A stretch of DNA of 64,000 bases from an uncultured Saprospirales bacterium. Its GTDB lineage: Bacteria > Bacteroidota > Bacteroidia > Chitinophagales > Saprospiraceae. Under the pieces are notes generated by a model. That model was not told the DNA's origin, made no database searches, and saw nothing but the letters and a program-made list of their open reading frames with translations. Made by a program: the position numbers and the translations under genes. Below are positions 8,058-16,959 of this stretch, in pieces (positions within the stretch are counted from its first letter, which is position 1; every line of letters begins with the position of its first letter). The DNA lies in assembly GCA_937864265.1 (NCBI GenBank), contig CALMIR010000094.1, forward strand, positions 1 through 64,000, in the 5' to 3' direction.

Positions 8058-8420
8058 TTATCTGTTCTGGGTAGAGTGGATTCCTTTCCTATTCTGAACT
8101 TCCAAAGTCCAGTCATCGGTAGCAGTTGTTTGCAACCATAGGTTTTTGGATCGCCTGAACACCTGCACATGGAGACCAAACTCATTTTCCATGATTTGCT
8201 CAAACTGGCTAATGGTCAACTGATCATCCAACTCGATTTCTGCTGTCCGTTTTTTGGTTTGAATTTCGCCAAGGGTCAGGGCTGGGTCATACTCGTTTTT
8301 TTGAGCCGATCCTTCGTGAGCAGTATGTTTTTTGGCGTAAAAAACAATTTTCAAACCGGGGAAAATGGTGTTGAATTCGTTTTGAATATCAGTAATACGA
8401 CGGTCGGAATGAATGAACAT
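8058..8420 (-). CDS. Unknown 120-residue protein in the stress cluster
   Basis: I do not recognise a named family. The protein begins MFIHSDRRITDIQNEFNTIFPGLKIVFY and later has TAEIELDDQLTISQFEQIMENEFGLHVQVFRRSKNLWLQTT. This reads as an alpha-beta fold with alternating strands and one central helix. It is soluble, without signal peptide or membrane segment. Bacteroidota commonly carry a protein of this size and pattern, 'DIQ--F---FP-LKI-FY', beside Usp genes; this is my recollection of context, not a database result. It is the first gene of the likely minus-strand operon that continues into the Usp and Hsp20 genes, and diverges from the deacetylase gene across 162 bp. The start at 8420 gives the shortest spacing to the divergent region. 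Confidence 0.75.
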   Translation of the reverse strand: MFIHSDRRITDIQNEFNTIFPGLKIVFYAKKHTAHEGSAQKNEYDPALTLGEIQTKKRTAEIELDDQLTISQFEQIMENEFGLHVQVFRRSKNLWLQTTATDDWTLEVQNRKGIHSTQNR

Positions 8421-8582
8421 CTCTGCTTTTTATTCAAAAATACGGTCATTTTTTCTCCTGTGTGCTGAGGAAAGTCAAGGGTTTGAAATGATATTCATCA
8501 GTTGGTAAACTGCAATCTGTCGTTTAACTTGAGGCGTTTTTCGACGTGTGCCAACGTTTCACTCATCTTTGAAAGCTTGTTT

Positions 8583-9539
8583 ATGAAAATCCTGTTCAAC
8601 TCCATTTTTTCTGGTCACGACACGGGCATGCATCCAGAAAACCAAAAACGACTGGATGTTTTTGCCAATTTGCCAGAAACAGCCATCCTGGATGGAGAAC
8701 CCTATCTTGGGCTGGTTCACCACAAAAGCTACATCAATACGGTCAAGACGGCTCACCTGCATACCCATCATTTGGATCCGGACACTGTTGTTTCGCCGGG
8801 AAGTTATACGGCCGCCATTCATGCTGTCGGTGCTACGCTGATGGCGAGTGAGACGAATGATTTTGCCCTGGTGCGGCCTCCCGGCCATCACGCTTACCCA
8901 GACAAAGCCAGCGGATTTTGCTTGTTCAATAATGTGGCGATTGCTTCGCAGCGATTGGTGGAGGAGGGCAAGCGCGTACTGCTTTTTGATTTTGACGGGC
9001 ACTTGGGCGATGGCACTTCTCATATTTTTTACGAAAGTGATCAGGTGTTGTATTGGTCAATCCACCAATATCCGGCTTTTCCCGGTCACGGATTTGTCAA
9101 CGAAATAGGGGAGGGGAAGGGAAAAGGCTTTACCATCAACGTACCTTTGCCGCCTCATAGCGGCGATGATATATTTATGGATGCTTTCCATTCATTCTTG
9201 CCGATCGTCAGGCAATTTCAGCCGGATGCGGTAGCTGTTTCAGCCGGATTTGATGCCCACCTGTACGATTTGTTGCTGGATTTGAGGGTTACAGCGGGAA
9301 GCTTTTACCAAATCGGCAAGGAGTTGGGCCAGCATTTTAGCCGGGTTTTTGCCACCCTGGAAGGCGGGTACAATGTGGAGGAATTGCCCCGTTGTGTGTT
9401 TAACTTCGCAGCGGGCATCAACCAGGAGGCTATGCCTCACCCTCAAAACTCCACGACCTCACAGCGGCAGGTGTGGGAAGAATATGAACTGAGGCTACAT
9501 ACGGTTTTTAGCAATCTCAAACCATACTGGAAATACTAA
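8583..9539 (+). CDS. AcuC/HDAC-family deacetylase
   Basis: A 318-residue protein of the class II-like arginase-deacetylase fold. Diagnostic motifs in order are SGHDTGMHPENQKRL at the N-terminus, RPPGHHA with the paired active-site histidines, DFDGHLGDGTSHIFY with Zn ligands Asp and His, and SAGFDAH with the third Zn ligand Asp; EGGYN closes the pocket. All metal and catalytic residues appear present. Such enzymes remove acyl groups from lysine side chains (AcuC of Bacillus acts on acetyl-CoA synthetase) or from acetylpolyamines. The gene is followed after 3 bp by an acyl-CoA synthetase fused to a GNAT acetyltransferase, which points to reversible lysine acetylation. I chose ATG 8583 because the frame upstream of it (back to 8502) is not homologous-looking and MKILFNS is the expected first strand. 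Confidence 0.9.
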   Translation: MKILFNSIFSGHDTGMHPENQKRLDVFANLPETAILDGEPYLGLVHHKSYINTVKTAHLHTHHLDPDTVVSPGSYTAAIHAVGATLMASETNDFALVRPPGHHAYPDKASGFCLFNNVAIASQRLVEEGKRVLLFDFDGHLGDGTSHIFYESDQVLYWSIHQYPAFPGHGFVNEIGEGKGKGFTINVPLPPHSGDDIFMDAFHSFLPIVRQFQPDAVAVSAGFDAHLYDLLLDLRVTAGSFYQIGKELGQHFSRVFATLEGGYNVEELPRCVFNFAAGINQEAMPHPQNSTTSQRQVWEEYELRLHTVFSNLKPYWKY

Positions 9540-9542
9540 ACC

Positions 9543-12227
9543 ATGGCTAATCCATTAAAGAAAATCTTTCACCCGAAATCCATTGCTGCCATCGGCGCTT
9601 CCGACAAAGAAGGTACCGTCGGCAATGCCCTGATCAAAAACTTGCTCAGTGGTACTTACACGGGTAAAGTGTATGCGGTGAACCACAAGCACCGAACCAT
9701 ACAAGGTAAGAAGAGTTATGCGAGCATCGGCAGCATCAAAGAGGAAGTCGATTTGGCCATCATAGCTACACCAGCTAGGACAGTCCCTACCATCGTGCGG
9801 GAATGCGGAGAGGCTGGTGTCAAGGGATTGGTCATTATTTCTGCCGGATTCAAAGAATCGGGGGCTGAAGGGCAAGCCATGTATGACGAAATATTGCAGT
9901 TGGCCCGGCATTACCACATGCGCATCATAGGGCCCAATTGCTTGGGCTTTATCCATCCTTCCATTGGCTTGAACGCCAGTTTTACCAATGGCATGGCACT
10001 ACCGGGTAATATTGCCTTTATTTCGCAGAGCGGTGCTTTGTGTACGGCCATTTTGGATTGGTCGATCGCCGAAAATGTGGGCTTCAGCCATTTTGTTTCT
10101 ATTGGTTCAATGCTGGATGTGGGTTTTCACGATTTGATCGACTATTTTGGTACCGATTCGCATACTTCGAGCATCCTCATTTATATGGAAAGCCTGCAAA
10201 ATCCGCGGCGCTTTATGAGTGCGGCGCGGGCTTTTGCGCGTTACAAACCCATCATCGTGCTCAAGGCCGGTAAAAGCGAGGAGGGGGCCAAAGCTTCACT
10301 TTCTCACACCGGTTCTTTGGCTGGCAACGACGCCATCTACGATGCGGCATTCCGGCGAGCAGGTATCATCGAAGTGAATACCATCCAACAACTGTTCAAT
10401 TGTGCCAAAGCCCTGGCTATGCAACCGCTCCCTAAAGGCAATCGCCTGGGCATAGTCACCAATGCGGGCGGCCCCGGTATCTTGGCCACCGATTACCTGA
10501 TGGATAATGGAGGCCATTTGGCCCAACTGACAGAAGAGACCAAAGCCCAACTCGATACGCAATTGCCTGCCCACTGGAGTCATGGCAATCCCGTGGATGT
10601 ATTGGGCGATGCCAGTGCAGATACATTTGCCAATGCCGTTCAAACTTGTGCCAGCGACCCAAATGTCGATGCCGTATTGGCCATTTTTACCACCCAAGCG
10701 GTCACTAGCCCGACTGCGGCGGCGCAGGCTTTAGCAGATAAAAGTATCGCCAAACCCGTATTGGCTTGTTGGATGGGCGAAGATGCGGTGTCGGAAGGCA
10801 GGGAGGTGCTGGAAAAAGGGCGCATTCCCAATTATCGCTATCCAGAAAGCGCCGTAGTCGTGTTTTTGAAAATGTATGGCTACTCCCGCAATTTGCAGTT
10901 GCTGCACGAAACGCCGCCAGATATACCGGAAAAATTCAATCCTGATCGGGAAGCTGCTAGTGAATTGATCCAGCAGGTGCTGAGCGACGGGCGCATACAA
11001 ATGACCGAAAGCGAAGCCAAAGCCTTATTGAATTGTTACGAAATTCCAACGCCGCAGGGTAGAATTGTCCACTCAGCAGCAGCAGCGGAGAAGTATGCCG
11101 GGGAAATAGGATTTCCGGTAGTGATGAAGGTTGCTTCGCCCGACATCGGCCATAAGAGCGACTTTGGCGGTGTGGTTGTGAATATAAAAAACCCGGAGGA
11201 GGCGGTACATGCCTTTACCAGTATATGCACCAATGCCAAAAAACATCATCCGGAAGCCAAAATATTGGGCGTGCGGGTGGAGCAAATGGTCAGTAAAACG
11301 TATGAATTGCTGGTGGGGGCCAAAAAAGACCCTGTATTTGGCCCAGCTATCTTATTTGGAAGCGGAGGTGTGCTGGTAGAATGGCTAAAAGATACCCGTA
11401 TTGGGTTGCCACCCTTGAATATGGCTTTGGCCAAGCGGGTGATAGAAGGGACGCGGGTTTATCGCTTGTTGCAGGGGTATCGGGGGCGCCCTGCGGTGGA
11501 TATAGAAGCCCTGCAATTTTTACTCGTAAAGTTTTCCTACATGCTGATGGATTTTCCGGAAATCCGGGAAATTGACATCAACCCTTTCAGCGTGGACGAT
11601 AAAGGCGGCTTGGCACTCGATGCCCATATCGTACTGGATAATCCCTGGCTATATGCCAAATTTCATCCTTATGGACACCTGGTCATTTCGCCTTACCCTA
11701 CCCACTTGCAGCGTACCTTCACTATGAAAAATGGACAAAAGGCTTTGTTGCGCCCTATACGACCGGAGGATGAACCAATGGAGGCGGCGATGCTCAACAA
11801 CCTTTCCTCTCAATCGCTGTATTATCGCTTCATGGGCTATGTGCCCAAAATGACCCACGAGACCCTGTTTCGTTTTACCCAGATTGATTACGATCGGGAG
11901 ATGGCGATTGTGGCAATCTTGGAAGAAGAAGGAGAGGAAAAAATGGCGGGAGTAGTTCGGATCATCAGCGACCCCTGGAATGAGGCGGCGGAGTATGCCA
12001 TCTTAGTGGCTGATCCCTGGCATAAACAAGGGCTGGGCGGTGCACTGACCGATTTTATCCTGGACATAGCCCGGGAGCGGAAAACGGGGAAAGTGTATGC
12101 CGATGTGCTCAATTCCAATGAAGCGATGCTCAGTTTGTTGCGCAAGCACCATTTTGTGATCACGCAAAGGGAATTCGATACCACTTCATTGGAAATTGAG
12201 CTAATACCAGCAAAACTAACGGTGTGA
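9543..12227 (+). CDS. NDP-forming acyl-CoA synthetase fused to GNAT acetyltransferase
   Basis: An 894-residue protein. Order: CoA-binding Rossmann domain (about 5-130, HPKSIAAIGASDKEGTVGN), succinyl-CoA-ligase-like flavodoxin domains (about 145-440), ATP-grasp domain (about 470-700, GFPVVMKVASPDIGHKSD and DINPFSVDD), and a C-terminal GNAT domain (about 725-885) with acetyl-CoA signature KQGLGGAL. The domain order matches PatZ/Pka-type protein acetyltransferases and bifunctional acetate-CoA ligases. In enteric PatZ/Pat the phosphohistidine of the ligase half is, as I recall, replaced. Here the loop reads SHTGSLAG with His255, so the synthetase half may still work, making acetyl-CoA or another acyl-CoA with ADP or GDP. 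The deacetylase gene ends only 3 bp upstream, so the two are almost certainly co-translated. The 3' end overlaps the convergent hpf gene by 12 bp. Confidence 0.9.
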   Translation: MANPLKKIFHPKSIAAIGASDKEGTVGNALIKNLLSGTYTGKVYAVNHKHRTIQGKKSYASIGSIKEEVDLAIIATPARTVPTIVRECGEAGVKGLVIISAGFKESGAEGQAMYDEILQLARHYHMRIIGPNCLGFIHPSIGLNASFTNGMALPGNIAFISQSGALCTAILDWSIAENVGFSHFVSIGSMLDVGFHDLIDYFGTDSHTSSILIYMESLQNPRRFMSAARAFARYKPIIVLKAGKSEEGAKASLSHTGSLAGNDAIYDAAFRRAGIIEVNTIQQLFNCAKALAMQPLPKGNRLGIVTNAGGPGILATDYLMDNGGHLAQLTEETKAQLDTQLPAHWSHGNPVDVLGDASADTFANAVQTCASDPNVDAVLAIFTTQAVTSPTAAAQALADKSIAKPVLACWMGEDAVSEGREVLEKGRIPNYRYPESAVVVFLKMYGYSRNLQLLHETPPDIPEKFNPDREAASELIQQVLSDGRIQMTESEAKALLNCYEIPTPQGRIVHSAAAAEKYAGEIGFPVVMKVASPDIGHKSDFGGVVVNIKNPEEAVHAFTSICTNAKKHHPEAKILGVRVEQMVSKTYELLVGAKKDPVFGPAILFGSGGVLVEWLKDTRIGLPPLNMALAKRVIEGTRVYRLLQGYRGRPAVDIEALQFLLVKFSYMLMDFPEIREIDINPFSVDDKGGLALDAHIVLDNPWLYAKFHPYGHLVISPYPTHLQRTFTMKNGQKALLRPIRPEDEPMEAAMLNNLSSQSLYYRFMGYVPKMTHETLFRFTQIDYDREMAIVAILEEEGEEKMAGVVRIISDPWNEAAEYAILVADPWHKQGLGGALTDFILDIARERKTGKVYADVLNSNEAMLSLLRKHHFVITQREFDTTSLEIELIPAKLTV

Positions 12228-12518
12228 ATAGGCTTTGTCTTTGTATTTTTCCAATTGCCTTTTCAGTTTTTCGATGTTTTGGTCAAGGCCTTTGTAGAAG
12301 TCTTCGGCACGAGATTCGGCAAACAGCTCGCCGTTGCTCAGCTCTAGCTTGATTTCCATGATCTGCTTTTGCTGCGACTCATTATCCTGCAATTTCAAAA
12401 AGACTTCCGCATGGGTAATGAATGGATAGTGATGGAAGCTTTTCTCCAGCTTTTGTCTTATTTTTTCATTGAGGGCTTCACTGGGGGCAAAGTGTACAGA
12501 TTGGATGTTGATATTCAT
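12216..12518 (-). CDS. hpf: Short ribosome hibernation promoting factor (HPF/RaiA family)
   Basis: A 100-residue protein, MNINIQSVHFAPSEALNEKI, with the beta-alpha-beta-beta-beta-alpha arrangement of the S30AE/HPF domain. The conserved stretch ESRAEDFYKGLDQNIEKLKRQLEKYKDK is split here across helix 2. It lacks the C-terminal dimerisation domain of long HPF, so it is the short type that binds the 30S A and P sites in stationary phase. A longer frame reaches 12602, but the extra 28 residues are hydrophobic and unrelated. ATG 12518 is the family start. The 3' end overlaps the acyl-CoA synthetase-GNAT gene by 12 bp in tail-to-tail orientation. It belongs functionally with the Hsp20/Usp genes nearby. 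Confidence 0.88.
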   Translation of the reverse strand: MNINIQSVHFAPSEALNEKIRQKLEKSFHHYPFITHAEVFLKLQDNESQQKQIMEIKLELSNGELFAESRAEDFYKGLDQNIEKLKRQLEKYKDKAYSHR

Positions 12519-12639
12519 AAAGCAATGATGTTTGATTACATCGCTAAAATAGGGGCATGAGATACACCAAAAGTTGAGGATTATCAAAAAACAGAATGAC
12601 ATTTGTCAGGAAGCAACTAACTGGCTATTGCTAAAGCCA

Positions 12640-12671
12640 TTTTTGAATCCAATTGGAAACAGCTATCTTGC
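12640..12671 (+). promoter_or_regulatory. Candidate promoter of the SGNH hydrolase gene
   Basis: TTTTTG (12640-12645) and TATCTTGC (12664-12671) are separated by 18 bp. They resemble the Bacteroidota -33 TTTG and -7 TANNTTTG boxes with one mismatch in the -7 element. The ATG follows 45 bp later. Confidence 0.5.
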
Positions 12672-12716
12672 CCCTGCAATAGTCAATTTTTTCTTGCTAA
12701 ACAGTTGCTAGGCGTT

Positions 12717-13622
12717 ATGAAAAAGTGTCTTTCTATTCTTGTTCTACTGGCCGCTTTATGTGCGTATCTCCCCGCTCAGACCACCTTTCGGCTGTTTTTT
12801 CTGGGCGGACAATCCAATATGGAAGGATTTGGGCGGGCAGCTGAACTGCCTTATGTGCTGCGGGGGCCTGTGCAAGGGGTCTATATTTTTCACGGCAATT
12901 CCGCAGCGGATACGACGCAGGTAGATGGCCGCGGACTTTGGTCGATTTTGAAACCCGGCCACGGTGCAGGCTTTAGCTCCGATGGAGAGGAGAACAAGTA
13001 TTCCGACCGTTTTGGTTTGGAATTGACTTTTGCCCGGCAATTGCGCGAATGGTATCCCAACGATTTGATTGCCATTATTAAATATTCGAGGGGAGGGACT
13101 TCCATTGCAACCGATCCGGCTCATAAGGTTCACTGTTGGGATCCTGATTTTAATTTTGGAAATGGGATCAATCAATACGACCATTGCCTGGCCACCATTC
13201 GTCAGGCGTTCATGGATCGGGATATAGATGGGGATGGGAAAGACGATATCCTCATTCCTTCCGGCATTTTGTGGATGCAAGGCGAAAGCGACGGCAATTT
13301 TAGCGAAGCAATTGCTCTTGCATACGAGGCCAATTTGAAGCGCTTGATGGACTTGATACGGGCGGCGCTTTGGCAGGATGATTTACCAGTGGTGATCGGC
13401 CGCATCAGCGATTCGGGGCAGGATGATGCGGATGGCAAGGTGTGGAACCACGGCGATCTGATCCGGGCGGCTCAAGCGGCTTTTGTGCAAACGGATGGCC
13501 ACGCCGCTTTGGTAACCTCAACGGATGCTTACCATTATTCCGACAAATGGCATTATGACACGGCAGGCTATCTGGATTTGGGCCGGGCTTTTGCGCAAGC
13601 AATAAAGGCGTGGTTGGAGTAG
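12717..13622 (+). CDS. Secreted sialate O-acetylesterase-like SGNH hydrolase
   Basis: A 301-residue protein with signal peptide MKKCLSILVLLAALCAYLPAQ. SGNH/DUF303 motifs are present: FFLGGQSNMEG (block I, nucleophile Ser in GQSN), WMQGESD (block III-like), and a C-terminal catalytic pair in DAYHYSDKWHYDTAGY. Family members remove O-acetyl groups from sialic acid or from plant polysaccharides such as xylan. The protein also has a DRDIDGDGKDD segment (about residues 160-172) that looks like a calcium-binding insert. It stands alone, without a sialic-acid catabolic operon here, so the natural substrate is open. I take ATG 12717 rather than the upstream TTG because it begins a clean signal peptide. 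Confidence 0.85.
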   Translation: MKKCLSILVLLAALCAYLPAQTTFRLFFLGGQSNMEGFGRAAELPYVLRGPVQGVYIFHGNSAADTTQVDGRGLWSILKPGHGAGFSSDGEENKYSDRFGLELTFARQLREWYPNDLIAIIKYSRGGTSIATDPAHKVHCWDPDFNFGNGINQYDHCLATIRQAFMDRDIDGDGKDDILIPSGILWMQGESDGNFSEAIALAYEANLKRLMDLIRAALWQDDLPVVIGRISDSGQDDADGKVWNHGDLIRAAQAAFVQTDGHAALVTSTDAYHYSDKWHYDTAGYLDLGRAFAQAIKAWLE

Positions 13623-13632
13623 TGGTGCGGTA

Positions 13633-14279
13633 TTAAATGTTGCTTATTTGCGTTACCCAATTCCCAAATCGAACGCATTTTTCTCTGATTTTTTGCAAAC
13701 CCAATTCTTCTGCCAATAGGACGCCATAAATAACTTTGTTGTATCCTTTAATCAATTGGGTGAGTCGTTTAGATGGAGCAGTGGTTGCACCATCGTTTAT
13801 CCATTCGGGGTTTGGATAAGTATTGATAAGCTTGCGCAGCGCTGCAATATCGGTAAACTCATCAAGGCTTCAAATACACTGAAATCAGATAGTAGCAGGG
13901 CTTCAAATTCGCGCATTTGCAGATAGGGTATAAAGCGCGACCTGAAATTTTCAGGAATGGAAGCAAGCATGGATTTTTCCAAAAGGTTTATTTTTAGTTC
14001 GGCACTCATACCTTCAATTAATGAGTCCCATCCCGGAAAAGCGTGTTTTGGGCGAATACCATAAAAATCTATAAAGGTTGTTACAAAAAGGCTCGGTTCT
14101 TGCTTGAGATGGTTTAAAATCTGATCGTGGATGACGGGCCATTTAGCGATTCCTCCCCCGGTTTTTTTAATTGCAGGGCATTGGATAATGATTTTTTTTT
14201 CAATGAAATACTGGTGCAGAACTGCCTTACAAAATTCTTGTTCTGTCTCTCCTTCGCAGATGATCAGCAATCGTTTCAC
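13633..14279 (-). pseudogene. DUF4276 (TOPRIM-like) gene, frameshifted
   Basis: The first frame (13797-14279, GTG start) gives 160 residues: KRLLIICEGETEQEFCKAVL (TOPRIM-like Glu motif), YGIRPKHAFPGWDS and QMREFEALLLSDFSVFEAL. It then drifts into an unrelated tail. In the next frame, from about 13862 leftward, the expected C-terminus continues as DEFTDIAALRKLINTYPN, INDGATTAPSKRL and GYNKVIYGVLLAEELGL to a TAA at 13633-13635. The total, 647 nt, is one short of a multiple of three, as if one base were lost near GCCTTGATGAG (about 13858-13868). DUF4276 proteins are usually encoded next to AAA ATPases in predicted defence pairs, exactly as here. The 12-nt gap to the ATPase gene indicates an operon. 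Because its partner is also broken, I call it a pseudogene. Confidence 0.8.
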
Positions 14280-14291
14280 GGCTGGGCTTTT

Positions 14292-15322
14292 TCAATGATA
14301 CGGCTCTTCCATAAGCTCCCCCAAGGCATAGTTATCCATCCAGGATTGTAAGTCTTGTTGCTCCAATCGGCCAAATTGGCTACTTCCTTCGACCAAATCT
14401 ATGGTTAATATATCCTCCGGTAGAAATTGATTGACTAAATCGGAAGACTGCGTTGCCGCAATGACCTTAGTTCCTTTTTCAGCAACAGATTTGATCATGC
14501 CAGCCAGCTTGGTGATGGCTGTAGGATGCAACCCCAGCTCTGGCTCGTCAATGATAAGCACTTGGGGCAATTGAGGCTGTAAAAACAAGGCACAAAGGGC
14601 GATAAATCGCAGGGTGCCATCGGATAAGTCATTCACCCCATAAATAAAGGAACTGAATTTGCTCCTCCATTGAAGCCTCAAGTAGCCTTCCGAATTGGGG
14701 TTGAAGTAAAAGTCCGAGAAAAAGGGGGCTATACTTTGAATGACTTTGATAATTCTTCTATAGTGGATGACATGGTTCAAAGAAATATGAAATAAAAAAG
14801 CACCCAGATTTTCACCTCTTTCATAAAGGAAGTACCTGTCATTTTCTTGATGACTTAAATTGTTAAACGGCGAATTTTTGCCTGTATCGTGGAAATGATA
14901 CACTTTGAAGCTTTCTTAATAGCTTCTGATGAATTTTGCGCTAGGCATCTCCGAAAATTTGACCTGCGCTTCCGATAAATAACTTGAAATATCGTGTGCT
15001 TGCAGAGCTTTTCAGAGCTGAATACAAAATTGGATTCGCCTTTATTGATCCTAAAAGAATAAGCATTCAAATGGTCATTGAAAGTGAGTGCAGCCTCAAT
15101 TTTATCCCCATTTCCATCTCCGTGGTGTAAAAACCTATTCAAGCCGCCGTTTAGATTGACATACTCCGTTAACCTTTGATGGTATAGTGCATGCAGAAAT
15201 TCAAAAAAGTTAATAAAATTACTTTTTCCAGCGCCGTTGGCACCAATTATGATATTGATGGGGTTGATCTTAACAGTGGCAGACTGAATAGATTTGTAGC
15301 CTTGAATGGTAATAGAATCCAT
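14292..15322 (-). pseudogene. AAA_21/OLD-like ATPase gene, frameshift plus nonsense
   Basis: The N-terminal frame (from ATG 15322) carries SITIQGYKSIQSATVKINP and Walker A GANGAGKSNFINFF (about residues 28-40). The C-terminal frame (14292 to about 14920) carries GVNDLSDGTLRFIALC (signature), VLIIDEPELGLHP (Walker B) and AATQSSDLVNQF (switch/His region replaced by Gln-Ser). Between them the reading frame must shift by one lost base near 15000-15008 (EKL-L-QAHDISSYLSEAQVKF in the restored frame). An in-frame TAA at 14916-14918 then separates FIRSY from ESFKVYHFHDTGK. The total is 1031 nt, one short of a multiple of three. An indel and a nonsense codon together make an assembly error less likely. 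Intact relatives pair with DUF4276 and are thought to act in phage defence. Confidence 0.85.
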
Positions 15323-15492
15323 GAAAATAGGATGAATTAAAATCTTGATGCAATATAAGCTTATTTATTAGAATTTAAGGGTTGTAAAGGGAAATGTACA
15401 AGAGCTGCCACAATGACACCAAATGGTGGGGTAGCCCCATTTTTCGGCAGTATATTAGTTTATACATAAGGACTTTGTACATTATAAGCTAC

Positions 15493-16860
15493 TTACGGTT
15501 GGTGTATTTTCAACCTCATACCATGCTTGGGCCTCAGTGTAATCAGGGGCTCCATCTCCACCGGGAAATCCGGCAAGACTTCAAAGCGATAGCGTTGTAA
15601 TACATTCACCAATACCAGTTGCATTTCCATCAGGGCAAAATTATTGCCAATACACAAACGCGGGCCACCGCCAAATGGCAGATAAGCAAAACTATGCTGC
15701 TCCCGGCCAGGGGCAAAACGCTCTGGTTGAAATGCATCAGGATGGTCCCAATACTCCGGGTTGCGGTGTACCCCCATGATGTAGGCCACAATACGGCTGC
15801 CTTTCGGCAAAACCATTCCCTGAAATTCATCGTCCGTAACAGCAATGCGATCGGTGATCCAGGCAGGTGGGTATAGACGCATGGATTCTTTGATGACTTG
15901 CAAGGTATAGCCCAGTTTGGGCAAATCTTCAAACCCGGGTGTTCTGCCCTGGAGCACTGCTGCTGCCTCCTGGCGCATTTTTTCTGCCACTTCTGGGTGC
16001 TGTGCCAACAGGTACAAGGTCCAGGTCAGCGCGTTGGCCGTAGTTTCGTGGCCGGCTACCATCAAGATCAAGCTTTCTTCCAGCAGTTGTTTATCCGTCA
16101 TGCCTTGCCCGGTGTCTTCGTAGCGGGCATCCAGCAGCATTTGCAGCAAATCGTCATAGGCTTGCCCCGACTGGCGGCGGGCATTGATGTATTTCAAAAG
16201 AAAACCATTGGATTGCGCTGCCATCCGCTCATGTCGGCGTTTTTCTCCGCTCCAGGCAAACCAAAAACCGAGGTAAGGTTGGCGCAGGTTGCGCATCATA
16301 AAATGCTGGATTTGGGTGACATTTTTACCGATTATTTCCAGTTCATCATCGGGAATATCGGTGCTAAAAAGGGATTTGCCAACGATACGAAGCGCCATCT
16401 CCATCATCAACGGCGCTACATCGACTTCCGCATCTTGGCGAACAAGCGAATCAAAACGCTGTTCCAAAAAAAGGTCGATTTCATTCGACATGATATTCGT
16501 TAGGGCGGCCAATCGGGCTTTGTGAAAGCCGGGTTGGATCAATCTTCGTTGGCGCAGCCAGTAATCGCCTTCACTGGTCAGCAAGCCATTGCCCAAAAAA
16601 TGCGCCAGTTGCTTGGTCTGGATGTAAGACTTGCGCCAAATGCGGTGATTGCGTTGAAAAACATGTTGGATCAGCTCAGGCTCAATGGTTTGGATGCCCG
16701 GGAAAAGGCCACCTAAGTGAAAACTGTAAGTGGAACCGTATTTTTCCAAATTTTCATTGATCACTTGTACCGGGTTATTGGCGAAGCGCAGCGAGTTGCG
16801 CATAGACACCCATCGGGGTACTTTGGTTATTGCTTTGAGCGAAACAGGATTATCAGGCAT
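15493..16860 (-). CDS. Cytochrome P450
   Basis: A 455-residue soluble P450. Visible motifs are the I-helix AGHETTANALTW (oxygen activation), K-helix ESMR (ExxR), PERF in the meander, and the haem loop FAYLPFGGGPRLCIGNN with Cys403 as haem ligand. Bacterial P450s of this CYP102/CYP110-like look hydroxylate fatty acids, alkanes or terpenoids; the substrate cannot be read from sequence. No ferredoxin or ferredoxin reductase gene lies next to it, so redox partners must come from elsewhere. The frame is open back to 16941, but MPDNPVSLKAI at 16860 is the natural beginning, and the intervening 100 bp to the divergent M48 protease gene then serve both promoters. Confidence 0.92.
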   Translation of the reverse strand: MPDNPVSLKAITKVPRWVSMRNSLRFANNPVQVINENLEKYGSTYSFHLGGLFPGIQTIEPELIQHVFQRNHRIWRKSYIQTKQLAHFLGNGLLTSEGDYWLRQRRLIQPGFHKARLAALTNIMSNEIDLFLEQRFDSLVRQDAEVDVAPLMMEMALRIVGKSLFSTDIPDDELEIIGKNVTQIQHFMMRNLRQPYLGFWFAWSGEKRRHERMAAQSNGFLLKYINARRQSGQAYDDLLQMLLDARYEDTGQGMTDKQLLEESLILMVAGHETTANALTWTLYLLAQHPEVAEKMRQEAAAVLQGRTPGFEDLPKLGYTLQVIKESMRLYPPAWITDRIAVTDDEFQGMVLPKGSRIVAYIMGVHRNPEYWDHPDAFQPERFAPGREQHSFAYLPFGGGPRLCIGNNFALMEMQLVLVNVLQRYRFEVLPDFPVEMEPLITLRPKHGMRLKIHQP

Positions 16861-16959
16861 GTTGATCTTTCTAACTGTTACAAATTTAGCATCTTTGCGT
16901 AATAATAGTGTAAGAAGAACCTCCTTCTGTTCATAATACACAAAACAAAAATAAAAACC

